A stretch of DNA of 64,000 bases from the NCBI GenBank assembly GCA_016647705.1, contig CM028339.1, positions 23,661,803 through 23,725,802 on the forward strand, in the 5' to 3' direction. Shown piece by piece: positions 1 through 11,558 of the stretch (position 1 is its first letter; each line of letters begins with the position of its first letter). This DNA is from Eucommia ulmoides (Eukaryota; Streptophyta; Magnoliopsida; Garryales; Eucommiaceae). A model generated the notes under the pieces. That model was not told the origin of the DNA and searched no databases. It saw only the letters and a list, made by a program, of their open reading frames with translations. The position numbers were made by a program, and so were the translations under genes.

Positions 1-2040
1 CTTCTCTAGCCAATTCTTAAATTTAAAGCAATCAACCCTCTTATGACCCTTCTTGTTGTAGTGATAGCACTTAAGGAATGCGTTCTTGGACTCTCCATTT
101 TTCTTCTTCTCACTTCCACTTTTCTTGAAATTCTTACTTTTCTTATGACCGTGGAAGTTGGGCTTTCTAGTATTTTCATCTCTCTTCTGATTATTCAGCT
201 TTCCAAGAGCAACAAAATGAGCAGATTCATTTTTTTCTCTTTTCAACTTTTTTTCTTCAGCCACACAATTAGTGATCAGATCGTTTATACTTTAAGTCTG
301 ATTCAGGGTATTGTAGGCAGTCTTGATTTGGCTAAAAGAATATGACAGAGTGTTGAGAGTTTGATGAACAATGAACTTATTAGAAATGAGAATACCTTAT
401 CCTTCAATCTAGTTTGAAGATGCACCATTCTAATGATGAATTTGCAAACACCTTTTGTATCATCGTACCTCATTCATCAATCCATCCATAAAATACCCAA
501 CTTCGGTGTTGTTAGATGTCTCGTATATGTTTCCCACAATAACGAGAAATTCCTTAGTATTTTTACTCTCCGGTATTCCTCCAAGGAGCTGCTCAGTAAT
601 GGACCTCTTAATTAAAATGAGACTCAAATAGTTCAATCTTTCACATTTCATATAATGAGCTCTCTCAACTTCAAAGCTCTATCAGTAGGTCGAGGAGGTT
701 TATCTTCACACAGAGTTATGTCCAAGTCTATTATTCCTATAGTGAACTCTGTGTCTGATCTCCATCACTTATAGTTTGACCTATTTAGAATTCCAATTGT
801 GGCATTATTGTTATTCATAACAAAAGAAACTATCACAAAAAAAAAAAAAAAAATGTAACTAGATCAATTATGGGTAATAAGCATTTTTGCTCTCAGGTAT
901 TCCTCTAAGAAGATGCTCTGCAATGGACCTCTTAATTGAAATAGACTCAAACAGTTCAATCTTTTCCATTTCACATAGTGAGCTCTCTCAACTTCAAAGC
1001 TCTCATCAGTAGGTCGAGGAGGTTCATCTTCAGGTAGAGCCATGTCCAAGTCTATTATTCCTATAGTGAACTCTGTCTCTAATCTCCATCACTTATAGTT
1101 TAACCCATTTAGAATTCCAATTGTGACGTTATTGTTGTTCATAGCAAAAGAAACTATCACAAAAAAAAATGCAACTAGATCAATTATGGGTAATAAGCAA
1201 AATACTCAAATAAGTATAAGTAACACAATATAAAAATCAATTGCGTTATCATAAACTCCCATTTGGGTAGAGTATACAATAAACAACTATTCTCAAAACA
1301 TGAAGATCAACAAAATAAGAAAAATTTATAGATTTAAAAATTCATACCATTTGGGCAGATTGATCTTTAAATCCATATATTTCCTTTCAAAAGATAATAA
1401 AACAAATAATCATTTACAATTCATTCCTTTTGAACAAACAAATTAATCAAATTATATATCTCATACAACATCCTTATGCGATTAAAAAAAATTCCATCAA
1501 CAAAATATTAACTCAAAATCTTACAAACTTTGATAGTCAAATTACTTTGGTGAAATAACCTCAACAATTCACAAACAAACGTTCCAAATTGAAAAAATTA
1601 AACAATATTGTCCAACAACAACAATGCATATTAGCAACATATATGCATATGATCAAACAAGATAAAGTACATCACAAAATATATTTTCAGTGATCAATGA
1701 TCAATTATAATTGTAAGAATTTGAACAATAATTTTTACTACACTTTTAAACTAATTATTAAACTAGCTTATGTGACTTAAAATTAAAGAGAGTACACAAT
1801 AAAATTTTAATCTAGAGAGAGTGAGTACTGCACTCCTATTTCATATAAACAAACATAATTTCTGGTAAATTTTCAACAAAACAAATATACAAAAAAAATA
1901 ATTTTAAGCTAATTAAATCAATAAATAAGTAATAATTAACAAAACATTAATTTTCATCCTCATAATATAAAATAAATTATCTAGAAAAATAGAGAATAGA
2001 AAAAAGAGTGCACAGGAAAAAAAAATACCCAAAATGGATC
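1..2040 (-). mobile_element. Ty1/Copia fragment: leader and gag, runs off the left edge
   Basis: On the minus strand this stretch reads from an untranslated leader (about 2040 to 1170) into the start of a Copia gag (about 1160 to 1), and it continues past the window edge. It is plainly similar to 5600-7090 in the same orientation: the zinc-knuckle region at 1-345 matches 5592-5933, and the leader at 1165-2035 matches 6150-7085. The gag N-terminal motif DEPPRPTDESF is readable near 1000-1040. No LTR was recognised in this piece. It is a broken fossil, and its similarity to the neighbouring copy suggests a tandem or recombined pair of one family. Seen: the similarity and motif. Inferred: the tandem origin. 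Confidence 0.75.
565..1204 (-). repeat. Tandem duplication of about 320 bp in the Copia fragment
   Basis: Bases 565-888 and 889-1204 are two imperfect direct copies. Shared landmarks lie 316-324 bp apart: ggacctcttaatt at 601 and 925, gggtaataagca at 872 and 1188. The unit covers the gag start and the end of the leader. Confidence 0.8.
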
Positions 2041-2075
2041 TCAATATAATATTTTTATGACAACCAAAAGTATAC

Positions 2076-2236
2076 AACTGAAATTCTTAAAACACAATAT
2101 CTTAAGATATCATATTGTATATTCAATTCAAATAATATAGCATACAATAAAATATATAACTTCAATTCTTAAGGCTCACAATATCTTAATATACTATATT
2201 ATATATTTAATTCTAATAATAAGACATCCAATAATA
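2076..2236. repeat. Two copies of an AT-rich repeat of about 87 bp
   Basis: Two diverged direct copies begin near 2076 and 2163, each with a core like cacaatatctta followed by tatattcaatt or tatatttaatt. They lie in the 300 bp between the end of the downstream Copia pol and the leader of the left fragment, where an LTR would be expected but none is recognised. Confidence 0.6.
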
Positions 2237-2352
2237 TAATACGCAATAATGATGATTATAAAAAATATTTCAATTTTGTAAATTGCATACCAATATTTAT
2301 CAATGTTTACATGACATAACCATCGAAATAAAAGAAATTACAAAGGCTCCTA

Positions 2353-3750
2353 CTAAACCAAATAATCAAAAGACTCAATGACACCCATATTCACAACATA
2401 TTCTTTAAACGCTATGGGTTTTAAACCTTTGGTTAGAGAATCAGTTAGCATGGACTCAGTTCTTATATGCGCAATCACGGTATCTCCATTTTTCACTAAG
2501 TCCTTGATTGTGAGGTACTTGATTTCCATATGCTTGGAACCCGTACTGATCATATTGTTCTTGGAGTATAACATAACAACATTGTTGTCAAAATAAATCA
2601 TAATGGGTTAAGTGATGGAATCAACAACTTGCAGCTTCGAGGTCAAATTTCTTAGCCAAGCAGCTTGAGATGATGTACTATAACAAGCTACAAACTCAAC
2701 ATACATAGTCGCAGATGCAATTAGGCTCTACTTGATACTTTTCAATGAAATGGATCTACCAGCTAGCACAAAAATGTATCATGAAGTAGATTTGCAATTG
2801 TCTAAACAACCACTAAAATCATAATTTGAGTATCTAACTACCTCAAGATTATCAATGCTCCTATACACAAGTATAAAGGCCTTCGTTCTTTATAGATATC
2901 TCATGACTTTCTTTGCAGAAACCCCATGATCATGCCCAGGGTTCGACGAATATCTCCCAAGAACATTAACAATGAAGACGATATCAGGTCTCGTACATAT
3001 TTGTGCATACATCAGGCTACCAATTGCACTGGCATAAAGAATAGTCTTTATAACATCCTTTTCCAAATAATTCTTCCAACATTGTTCATTGTTGAGTTTA
3101 TCTACCTTCAAAACAGGTACATCACCAGCTATGCACGTTTGCGTATTGAACCTTTTAAGCACACAATCGATATAGGCTCTTTAAGATAGCCCAAAGAGGT
3201 TTCGAGATCTATCACGATGAATCTCAACACCCAGAACAAAAGATACTTCTCCGAGATCCCTCATCTAAAAATTAGGAGACAAAAGACATTTAGTGTCCTT
3301 CAGGAGATTCGCATCACTATTAGCAAGTAGGATGTCATTGACATAAAGGACCATGAAAATGAACTTCCTCCCACTGATTTTCAAGTAGACGCACTAATCA
3401 AACTTGTTTTCTAAAAAACCAAAAAACGTCACAATCTTCTCAAATTTCAAGTACCACTAACGAGAAGTTTGCTTGAGACCATAAATGAACCTTTTCAATC
3501 TGCATACCATGTTCTCTTTTCCATTTTTCTTAAATCCTTTAGGTTATGACATGTAGACCTCCTCACTTAAATCTCTATTAAGAAAAGTTATCTTGACGTC
3601 TATGTGGTGAAGCTCTAAGTCAAAATGAGCTACCAACAGTATAATTAGCCTAAAAGAATCTTTGGTGGAAACTGGGGAAAAAGTCTCTGTGAAATCATTG
3701 TCTTTTCGCTGTGTATACTCTTTAGCAACCAATCAGGCTTTGAATCTTTC
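2353..3750 (-). pseudogene. Copia reverse transcriptase and RNase H remnant
   Basis: Minus-strand translations carry Copia RT hallmarks (TFSPVSTKDSFRLI and HHIDVKITFLN at about 3560-3700), the YASAIGSLMYAQICTRPDI segment that joins RT to RNase H (about 3000-3060), and the RNase H tail with KHMEIKYL (about 2520). It is part of the element at 2345-8448 and is broken. Confidence 0.85.
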
Positions 3751-5084
3751 ATCATTCCCTTTGTTGTTTCACTTCATCTTGAATATCTATTTGCATCCAA
3801 TGGGTTTATATCTTTTAGGAAGATCAACAAGTTCCCAAACATCATTATTAGACATAGATTACATCTCATCTTCTATGGCGATTAACCATTTATTTGTCTG
3901 ATCAATATTGAGAGCTTAACAATAAGTAGTTGAGTCCATTTCTTCTCCAATGTCATTCTCTCTCTCTCCAAGGTAAACATAGTAGTCATTAGAAATGGAA
4001 ACTCTTCTAGTTCATTGTGATTTTCTCACTTGTAATTAATAAAAAAACTCATTCGCAAGCTCATTGGTCAGAGGAATCTCATTTGCAATAGGCATTACTT
4101 CAGTAGTAGAAGGAATGCCAATATCTACTCCTCGATGAATCTTTCGATCAATGGCTCCATCATAAGAGATAACATCTGAGGTAGGCAAAGATAAAGAAAC
4201 AACATCAATGAGTTCTACTCTTTCATCGAACTGAGAGGGAATAACATCAGAAACATCTAACTCCAAAAACTTTACCACTTGAGATTCAACAACTCTAGTG
4301 CCACAAGTCGTATAATAAAAATTGTATCATTTTGAGTGACTAGGATACCCTATAAAATAGCATCTAGTAGTTTTTGAATCTGACTTCTTCATAGAAGGAT
4401 CGTAGATCTTTACCTCACTTTGACACCCCTATACTTTGAAATGATTCAAATTGGGTTTTCTATTTGTCCACAGTTCAAAAGGTGTTTTAGGTACTGACTT
4501 GCTAGGACCATGGTTTGGACTGTAGGTTGTTGTTTTGATGGCTTCACCCCAAAAGTATTATGGTAAATTCGATCTGTCATCATGCTCTTTATTTCCATAA
4601 GAGTGCGATTATCCCTTTCTGTCACGCCATTCTATTCAAGACTTCTAGGCATAGTAACTAAGAAACAATACCATTATCCTATGTACCTTACAAAAGGTCC
4701 CTTCTGTTATCTAGCATAACCATGATTCCCATAATACTCATCACCTTGATAAGATCTCACAATCTTGATGACTTTCCCCAGTTGTCTCTCAACTTTATTT
4801 CAGAAGATTTTGAACGTTTCAAGAGCATTTGCCTTTTCTTTGATCAAACAAACATAGCCTTATCCAGAGATATCATCAATGAATGTAATGAAGTACTTAT
4901 TTTCACACAAGGTAGTCGAGTAAGGCCCACTAATGTCTGTATGAATAATCTCCAATAAATTCTGACTACGAGTGACATTTTTTTTCTTGCTCTTTGGCAA
5001 TTTTCCTCTTACACAACCAACACAAACTCCCAAGTTATCAAAATCAAAGGGAGAAAGAATTTCATAACCAATTAAGTGTTCTAC

Positions 5085-5870
5085 TCATTCCTTAGAAATT
5101 TGCGCCAAACGCTTATACCACAACAACGAAGATCTTTTCTTAGTCAAAGATCTTTTAACAGCAGTGTTTTCAACATTGTAAAGACAAACAGATAACAATG
5201 ACAGGTCATAAGATAAAACACAATTGCCAATCACTTTAGAGTCATAAATCATCTCAACTCTTTTATTTGCAAACGTGCAACAATATCCAGCTTTGTCAAG
5301 TACTGAAAGGGAAATCAAATTCCTTCTAAATGAAGGTACACAAAAAACATTATCCAAAACATATTGAAAACTAGAATCTAATTCTAAAACAGCAGTCCCA
5401 ATGTGCTCAACTCCAATCCTGATATTACTGCCAACTTTAAGCTTTGACTCTTTCTCACTTGGTTTCCTTATATTTCTTATCTCCTGTAAAGAAGTTGCAA
5501 CATGAATAATAGCACTACTGTCAAGCCACCATGAATCTAAAGGAATATCAACTAAATTGGATTCAAAACAAATATAGGCAGATAACATACCATGTTTTTT
5601 CTTCTTTTTCTCTATCCAATTCTTAAACTTAAAGCAATCATCCCTCTTATGACCCTTCTTGTTGTAATGATAGCACTTAAGGACTATGTTCTTAGCATCT
5701 CCATTTTTCTTCTTCTCACTCCCACTCCTCTTGAAATTCTTACTTTTCTTATAACCGTGGAAATTGGACTTTCTAGTCTTTTCATCTCTCTTATAATTAT
5801 TCAGCTTTCCAAGAGTAACAAAATGAGCAGATTCATTCTTTTCTTTTTTCAACTTTTCTTCCTCAGTCAC
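5085..5870 (-). pseudogene. Copia gag zinc knuckle, protease and GAG-pre-integrase remnant
   Basis: A 261-residue minus-strand reading frame contains a CCHC-like knuckle (CYHYNKKGHKRDDC), then the WWLDSSA protease active-site region and the LLWYKRLAQIS GAG-pre-integrase motif. It binds the element to the Copia class. The first part is repeated at 1-345. Non-functional as part of a broken element. Confidence 0.85.
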
Positions 5871-7956
5871 ACACTTAGTGATCAGATCATTTACACTCCA
5901 AGTTTTGATTCAGGATGTTGTAGGCAGTCTTGATTTAGCTAAAAGAAGATGAAGGAGTGTTGAAAGCTTGATGAACAATGAACTTGTTGGGAATTAAAAT
6001 GTCTTGTGCCTTCAATCTTTACGTAAAACCATGTCTAAATCCATTATTCCTAAAGCGAACTCTGTGTCTGATCTCTATCTCTTATAGTTCAACTCATTTA
6101 GAATTTCAATTGTGGCGTTATTGTTGTTCACAGCAAAAGAAATTGTTTTCACAAAAAAAAAAATGTACCTAGATGAATTGTAGGGCAATAGGCAAAATGT
6201 TCAAATAAGTACAAGTAACACAATATAAAAATCAATTGCATTATCATAAACTCTCATTTGGGCAGAGTCTACAATAAATAACTATTTTCAAAGCATGAAA
6301 ATCAATAAAATAAGAAAAATTTATAGATTAAAAAATTGATCCCCTTTAGGTAGATTGACCTTTAAATCCACATATTTCCTTTCAAAAGATAATAAAACAA
6401 AAAATCTTTTAAAATTTATTTCTTTTGGACAAATAAATTTATCAAATTATTTATCTTATGCAACATCCTCATGCAATTAAATTAATTTGCACAATAACTC
6501 CCTTTGGGCAGGTGATTGTACAAATTAATCTAAAAAAAAATCCATCAACAAAATATGAACACAAAATCTTGCAAACTTTGATGGTTAAATCACTATGGTG
6601 AAATAACCTCAATAATTCACAAGCAAACGTTCCAAATTGAAAAAATTAAACAATATTGTCCAATAACGACAATGCATGTTAACGACATATATGCATATGA
6701 TCAAACAAGATGAAGTAAGTCACAAAATTTATTTTTAGTGATCAACGATCAATTATCGTTGCAAGAATTTGAAAAACAATTTTTACTACATTTTAAAATA
6801 ATTATTAAACTAATTTATGTGACTTAAAATTAAGAAGAAGAGTACACAATACAATTTTAATTTAGAGAGAGTGAATACTACACTCCTATTCTATATAAAC
6901 AAACATAATTTCTAGTAAATTTTCAACAAAAAACATTTACCAAAAAAAGTAATTGTAAGCTAATTAAATCAATAAATAAGTAATAATTAACTAAAAATTA
7001 TATTTCATCTTTAAAATATAAAATAAATTATCTAGAAAAATAGGGAATAGAAAAAAGCGTACATAGAAAAAAAAAGGGACCCAAAACGAATTCCAAATAG
7101 ACTCTCACACTTCCCACGTGCTAAGCCACACGTGTGGGGTTTGCAAGACCCAGTTGGAGGTCATCTTCAACCTCCAGTTGGGTACCACACAGGTCTGAAA
7201 CTAGGTTATGTGAACTGGTTGTGACCCGCGAAATTCAAACGCAAATTATAACGTTTTTCTTGCAATTTTCATATGTGTTTTGTTGCTTATCTAATTTATA
7301 ATATGTCTATGACAATTAATTGCATAAAAACCAAATAAATCATCTCCAAAATTAAAAAAACAAAGTCCAGTTTTTATATCTCCATGGCCAAGAAAAAAAA
7401 AAAAAAACTACTCAAATTAAAGACCTATTTCTATCGAATTTTACATGGGTTTTTACCTAAAGAAATTTGAAAGCTTTCTACAATATTTAATTGAACCAAA
7501 AGCTTCTCAATCTTGCTCAATTTGGAAGGTAAAAATCAAATTTTCTGGGGTTCATGGCCAAATTTTTGAATTTGCAATTCTTCATCAAATTGACCCAAAA
7601 TAATAAAAATGATGCTACAAATCAACTATAATATATGCAATCAACAAAACCCAATAGTTTAATTTGAGTAAAACACAATAATTTGAACGAATAAAAAATT
7701 TCTTGAAATTTTGAACAAAAAAATTATCTGAAATTTTGATATTGAATTACTTTCAGATTACACAACCAAATTACATTACATATATAATATATCGATTTGA
7801 AGCTTGAATCAAGAGAAACAAAAAACCTAAAGTTTTACAAGCAATCGAAACAAAAAAATCATACGAAATAATGGCTCAAAGATTCGGTTTCGAAAATAAA
7901 TAAAAATAAAAAAATTATTTTCAATTTCCAATTGTAGATCCTAAATCATGTATGTT

Positions 7957-7969
7957 GGCTCTAATACCA
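7957..7969 (-). other. Primer-binding site of the Copia element
   Basis: The minus strand reads TGGTATTAGAGCC, one substitution from the classical plant site complementary to initiator tRNA-Met. It lies 2 bp inside the end of the 5' LTR, which fixes LTR position and element orientation. Confidence 0.8.
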
Positions 7970-7971
7970 TA

Positions 7972-8448
7972 TGTTGATTAATTCTCATAATTACAATATT
8001 ACAAAAATTAATTAAAGATCTTAATAATACATGATTAAAATGACATAACAATTCCAAAAACGGTTACTGAAAACATGTTTGAGCTGTTTGAGATGATTGA
8101 TTGTCGCAGTGGATTACACACTAACTCTTCCGCTCTATGATCTAGATTGACAATTATGGTGGCTCTCAAGGGGAAGAAAACTCTAAATCTAGACTAGAGA
8201 TATGACCTATCATTTATACGTAATATTGGTTTCTCGTTGGACCTTCCTATAACGGGCTTCAATGAGACTCAAAATTTACACTTGTCACTCAACTAAGTTT
8301 CTATACAAAAGATGTCACAACTCAAATCAAAATATGATTACTATTTAATTGGACTGCTTATATAATAGATGATCCATTAACCTATTTTTATAAAATAATT
8401 AATTCAATTAATGTTAGCTCATATTTAATAAAAAAAAAAAATCCAACA
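7972..8448 (-). repeat. 5' LTR of the Copia element
   Basis: On the plus strand it starts tgttgatt and ends atccaaca, so the minus-strand LTR runs TGTTGGAT..CAACA, about 477 bp with short inverted ends. It directly abuts the primer-binding site. Confidence 0.75.
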
Positions 8449-9325
8449 TGTACATGTGCATTGAGATCAAGAAAGAGAGAGAGAGAGAGAGAGACTGAAA
8501 AGAGATGAGGCGGTGACGACTCACCCTAATGTTAAAATATTGTTTAATCCCAACCATTGAATTCAAATTTGATCCAACGGCGTAAAATATCTCATGGGAT
8601 ACAAATTGGATTGTTTTTATTTTATAGATTAACGTATACCACATGCTTGAAGACATAGATTTAAGAAAAAAAACCTAAAAATATTTTTGAATTTTTTTTT
8701 GACATTTTTCAAAACCATCAAATGTTTCTCAATAATCTTGCTACAACCATTCAAGAATGCAAAAAATTACACCAAGAATGAGGGAGAGCACTGCATCAAA
8801 CTAAATAAAATAAAATTAAAATGGATTGTAAAACTTACAACGGAAAAATTTTATATTTTAACAAATCAAATAGTAGGTTGAAAGATGCTAGTTTTTTTAT
8901 GGCTCGTAGTAGTATTGATAGAGATGGGTGATGTACTGGTCCTCTGGTTTGACAGAGGATTAATTCACTAAAAATCGAGAGAGAAAAATAACATGAGTTT
9001 TTATAGAGAATATTTTTATAATTAGGTGTAAAGAGAAAAATGAAATTTTTGAAGAAATTAAAAGAATTGAGTGAGAAAGAGAAATTTACGTAAAAAGACA
9101 TTTTCTTAAACATTCTCTTGAAATATGCAAACAAAATATACTGAAAGGACATCCCCAAAAATAGATGTACCAACCTGTTTTCTATTGATATCTAATTCTA
9201 ATTAATAAATATAGTTGATTATAATTTAAAATTATTAAATATTTGTTTTTGGATTATTTTTAGTTATAATTAACTACAACACAAAAAAAAAATGTAAAAT
9301 TCTTGGGACATAAATTTAGAACGTG
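8449..9325. other. AT-rich intergenic and promoter-proximal region, no gene seen
   Basis: No credible coding region is visible. A GA microsatellite (8475-8493) lies near the LTR edge. The rest is AT-rich sequence with homopolymer tracts upstream of the RING-CH gene and may include distal promoter. Confidence 0.5.
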
Positions 9326-9334
9326 TATAAAAAA
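9326..9334 (+). promoter_or_regulatory. Candidate TATA box of the RING-CH gene
   Basis: tataaaaaa lies about 300 bp upstream of the start codon, just after an ACGTGT element (9321-9326) that resembles an ABRE/G-box core. The implied transcription start near 9355-9365 gives a 5' UTR of about 270 nt. This is a motif match only. Confidence 0.35.
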
Positions 9335-9445
9335 TGAAATAAAAAATAAAAGGAGACTGGACGCGGTCTTCTTTTGTTTGTGTTTTCTTTTGATCGTCGA
9401 ATTATCACCGAAACCTCTCATCGACGATTGAATCTCTTCCCAGTA

Positions 9446-9480
9446 GAGGAGAGAGAGAGAGAGAGAGGGAGGGAGAGAAG
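9446..9480 (+). repeat. GA-rich microsatellite in the presumed 5' UTR
   Basis: An almost pure GA tract followed by GGGAGGGAGAG. GA/CT tracts are common in plant 5' UTRs and core promoters. It precedes the upstream ORFs. Confidence 0.7.
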
Positions 9481-9485
9481 TCAGT

Positions 9486-9524
9486 ATGAGAGAAGTAGAT
9501 ACAATTACAGACATAGAAAATTAG
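9486..9524 (+). promoter_or_regulatory. Upstream ORF of 12 codons
   Basis: ATG at 9486, then 11 codons and TAG at 9522-9524, predicted peptide MREVDTITDIEN. It lies about 100 nt upstream of the main start. If the transcript starts near 9360 without a 5' UTR intron, ribosomes would meet this AUG first. Translation is not shown. Confidence 0.45.
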
Positions 9525-9536
9525 GGTTTATCATTT

Positions 9537-9542
9537 ATGTAA
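9537..9542 (+). promoter_or_regulatory. Minimal upstream ORF, AUG-UAA
   Basis: atgtaa, a start codon followed at once by a stop, 85 nt before the main start codon. In Arabidopsis NIP5;1, AUG-UAA elements cause boron-dependent ribosome stalling and mRNA decay. Here the element is only seen in sequence and its function is unknown. It sits 2 nt before the hairpin at 9545-9582. Confidence 0.45.
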
Positions 9543-9544
9543 AC

Positions 9545-9582
9545 GGGCTATCTGTGTTGAATTGATCACCGGAGGATAGCCC
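9545..9582 (+). promoter_or_regulatory. Hairpin in the presumed 5' UTR
   Basis: gggctatc at 9545-9552 is the perfect reverse complement of gatagccc at 9575-9582, an 8-bp stem with a 22-nt loop, just downstream of the AUG-UAA element and 45 nt upstream of the main start. Confidence 0.5.
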
Positions 9583-9627
9583 TGTAATTGTTAAATTCCT
9601 CCTTTCTTTTTTTATATCTAGAAGTCG

Positions 9628-9751
9628 ATGGCCGATCGTGCTGAATCTTCTCCTCTTGTATCTCCCCCTCCGGTAATAGAACCCGATGAGATCGACCTGG
9701 AAGCCGGCCCTGGTGAGCAAATTCAGTGTCGAATTTGCCTCGAAACCGACG
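9628..9751 (+). CDS. RING-CH gene, exon 1
   Basis: Codes residues 1-41 plus one base of codon 42: the acidic N-terminal tail and the first two zinc ligands (CRIC). It ends at a strong donor, gtaagt. Confidence 0.92.
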
Positions 9752-11518
9752 GTAAGTTCAGTTGGATACCCTCAGTTTTGATCGAGTCTTATTTAGGCTT
9801 TGCAAATTCTCACATTGCTTCATTCACTAATTATATAGGTTCTGCTCAGAATTCAGTGTTATTTGAAGGTTGTGAATTGTAACTGTCTCAAGCAGTACTT
9901 GCCTTAGTTCATCTGTTTCAATGTCGATCGTAGATCTTGTTATATGGAATGCATGCTAAAAACTATTAGTAATTGGGAATTGAAAATTAAAACAACCTTA
10001 AAATTTTAACTTCGTGCCTCTATAATTTGACTGAGGTGTATGCTTTTGTTATTTTTTTATAATCCACTAAATAGTGTAGTCCACTAAAAGCTGTGTTAAT
10101 TTTTCAGCCTCAGAGCTTTGGAAATGAACTGGGTTCCCCCTTTTTTTCTGTGTTTTCATTATTTTACATGCTAAATAATGTAGTCTGCGCTTGTTTTTAG
10201 TTGGTTATAAGTATATCTAGGCTTGATTTAGGAATTCTTAGAGAGAGTGCCATCCGATTTTTGGTTATGAATGATTGTCATTCTTTTCACAGTTTCATCC
10301 TTTCTCAGGTAGGGATTTTATTGCACCTTGCAAGTGCAAAGGGACATCGAAGTATGTACACCGTGAATGCCTGGATCATTGGCGTGCTGTGAGGGTACAA
10401 TAAGCATATTTAATGTATTTTTTGGTGAAATGATTGCGTCCTCGGCTCTTTAGTCTTCTGTATGACAATAACTTTCTCGGGATCTAGCCAACTGATTTCG
10501 AAGATCCTGCCATATGAATGCATTTATCTGACCTTTATCATAATTGTCAATTTCTTAGTTCTCTTCGAGCTTATAAAAAAGTGCATGAACAGTCTGTATG
10601 CTCTCAGATGGTGTCTATAAGTATATATGTAACTATTTTTTATTATGTTGATGAATAAGTCGTGCATGAACTTACCGAAGATAATTAAAAATTTAAGCAG
10701 CTCAAAGAATTTTCTGCATTTTGATACTAGGATACGTGTCTTGGGTTCTTTCTTACACTTTCATGCAAGCATTCTGCATTCTGATCCGAGTCCATATGAC
10801 AATGCTGACACATGTCGTGCGCCAAATGTAGTAACCAACTGACGAGTTAATAACATGACACAAACTTGAATTTTGTGGTGTAACTCATTTTCATGCTTGG
10901 GATTGAGATGTCTCGGTGTTCCTTTTCATATTTCATAATCTTTCATTGGATTAGTATTGACTTAGAGTTAAAGTTATTTGTCCTTTCGAACTGAATTTTA
11001 TTTGAAGATATTTGTCTATCTGATTTTAATGGGAATTACCTATTTTATAGGATTCCTGGTATTCTTGTATTTATCTTTATTTCTCCATTCATATTCTGAG
11101 CTATGCTCCTCTTTTCGAAATTGACGTGTCTGGATTGTTTGTTAGAGTTTAAATTCCTGTATGGAAAAATTAAAGGGAAAAATAATCCTGATATTAGATG
11201 ACCTAAAGTGATTTCTTAGTTGACTATTTTTACTTATGTCATTATCTATTTATTCTTGATTCATTTGTTTTTCAGTTTTAGCTGACTGTCTATTTTCCCC
11301 CCTTTTTCCAGGAGGGTTTTGCATTTGCTCATTGCACCACCTGCAAGGCTCCTTATTATTTGAGAGTTCACGTTCTTGCTGATAGAAAATGGCGAACACT
11401 GAAATTTCGATTCTTCGTTACTAGAGACATTTTATCTATATTTCTCGCTGTTCAACTCGTAGGTCATCAAATCTCTCCTCCTGATTTTCCATTTTTAGTT
11501 TTAGTGTTCAAAATTTTA

Positions 11519-11558
<40 letters not shown>

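Larger units (their letters stand above)
2345..8448 (-). mobile_element. Ty1/Copia LTR retrotransposon (minus strand), broken
   Basis: Reading leftward on the minus strand: 5' LTR (7972-8448), primer-binding site (7957-7969), a leader of about 1.8 kb, gag with zinc knuckle and then protease (6140-5085), a degraded integrase region (about 5080-3900), reverse transcriptase (about 3750-2890) and RNase H (about 2880-2353). The order gag-protease-integrase-RT-RNase H is diagnostic of Copia. The leader contains a perfect 12-bp palindrome, ccacacgtgtgg, at 7126-7137. A 3' LTR matching the 5' one was not found on the left side. The coding region has many breaks and is not functional. LTR divergence cannot be used for dating because only one LTR is seen. 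Confidence 0.85.

Noticed and set aside
9374-9565. 63-codon ORF upstream of the RING-CH gene
   Set aside because: It reads through the GA microsatellite (RERERGRERS) and lies in the presumed 5' UTR; open frame due to repeat composition.
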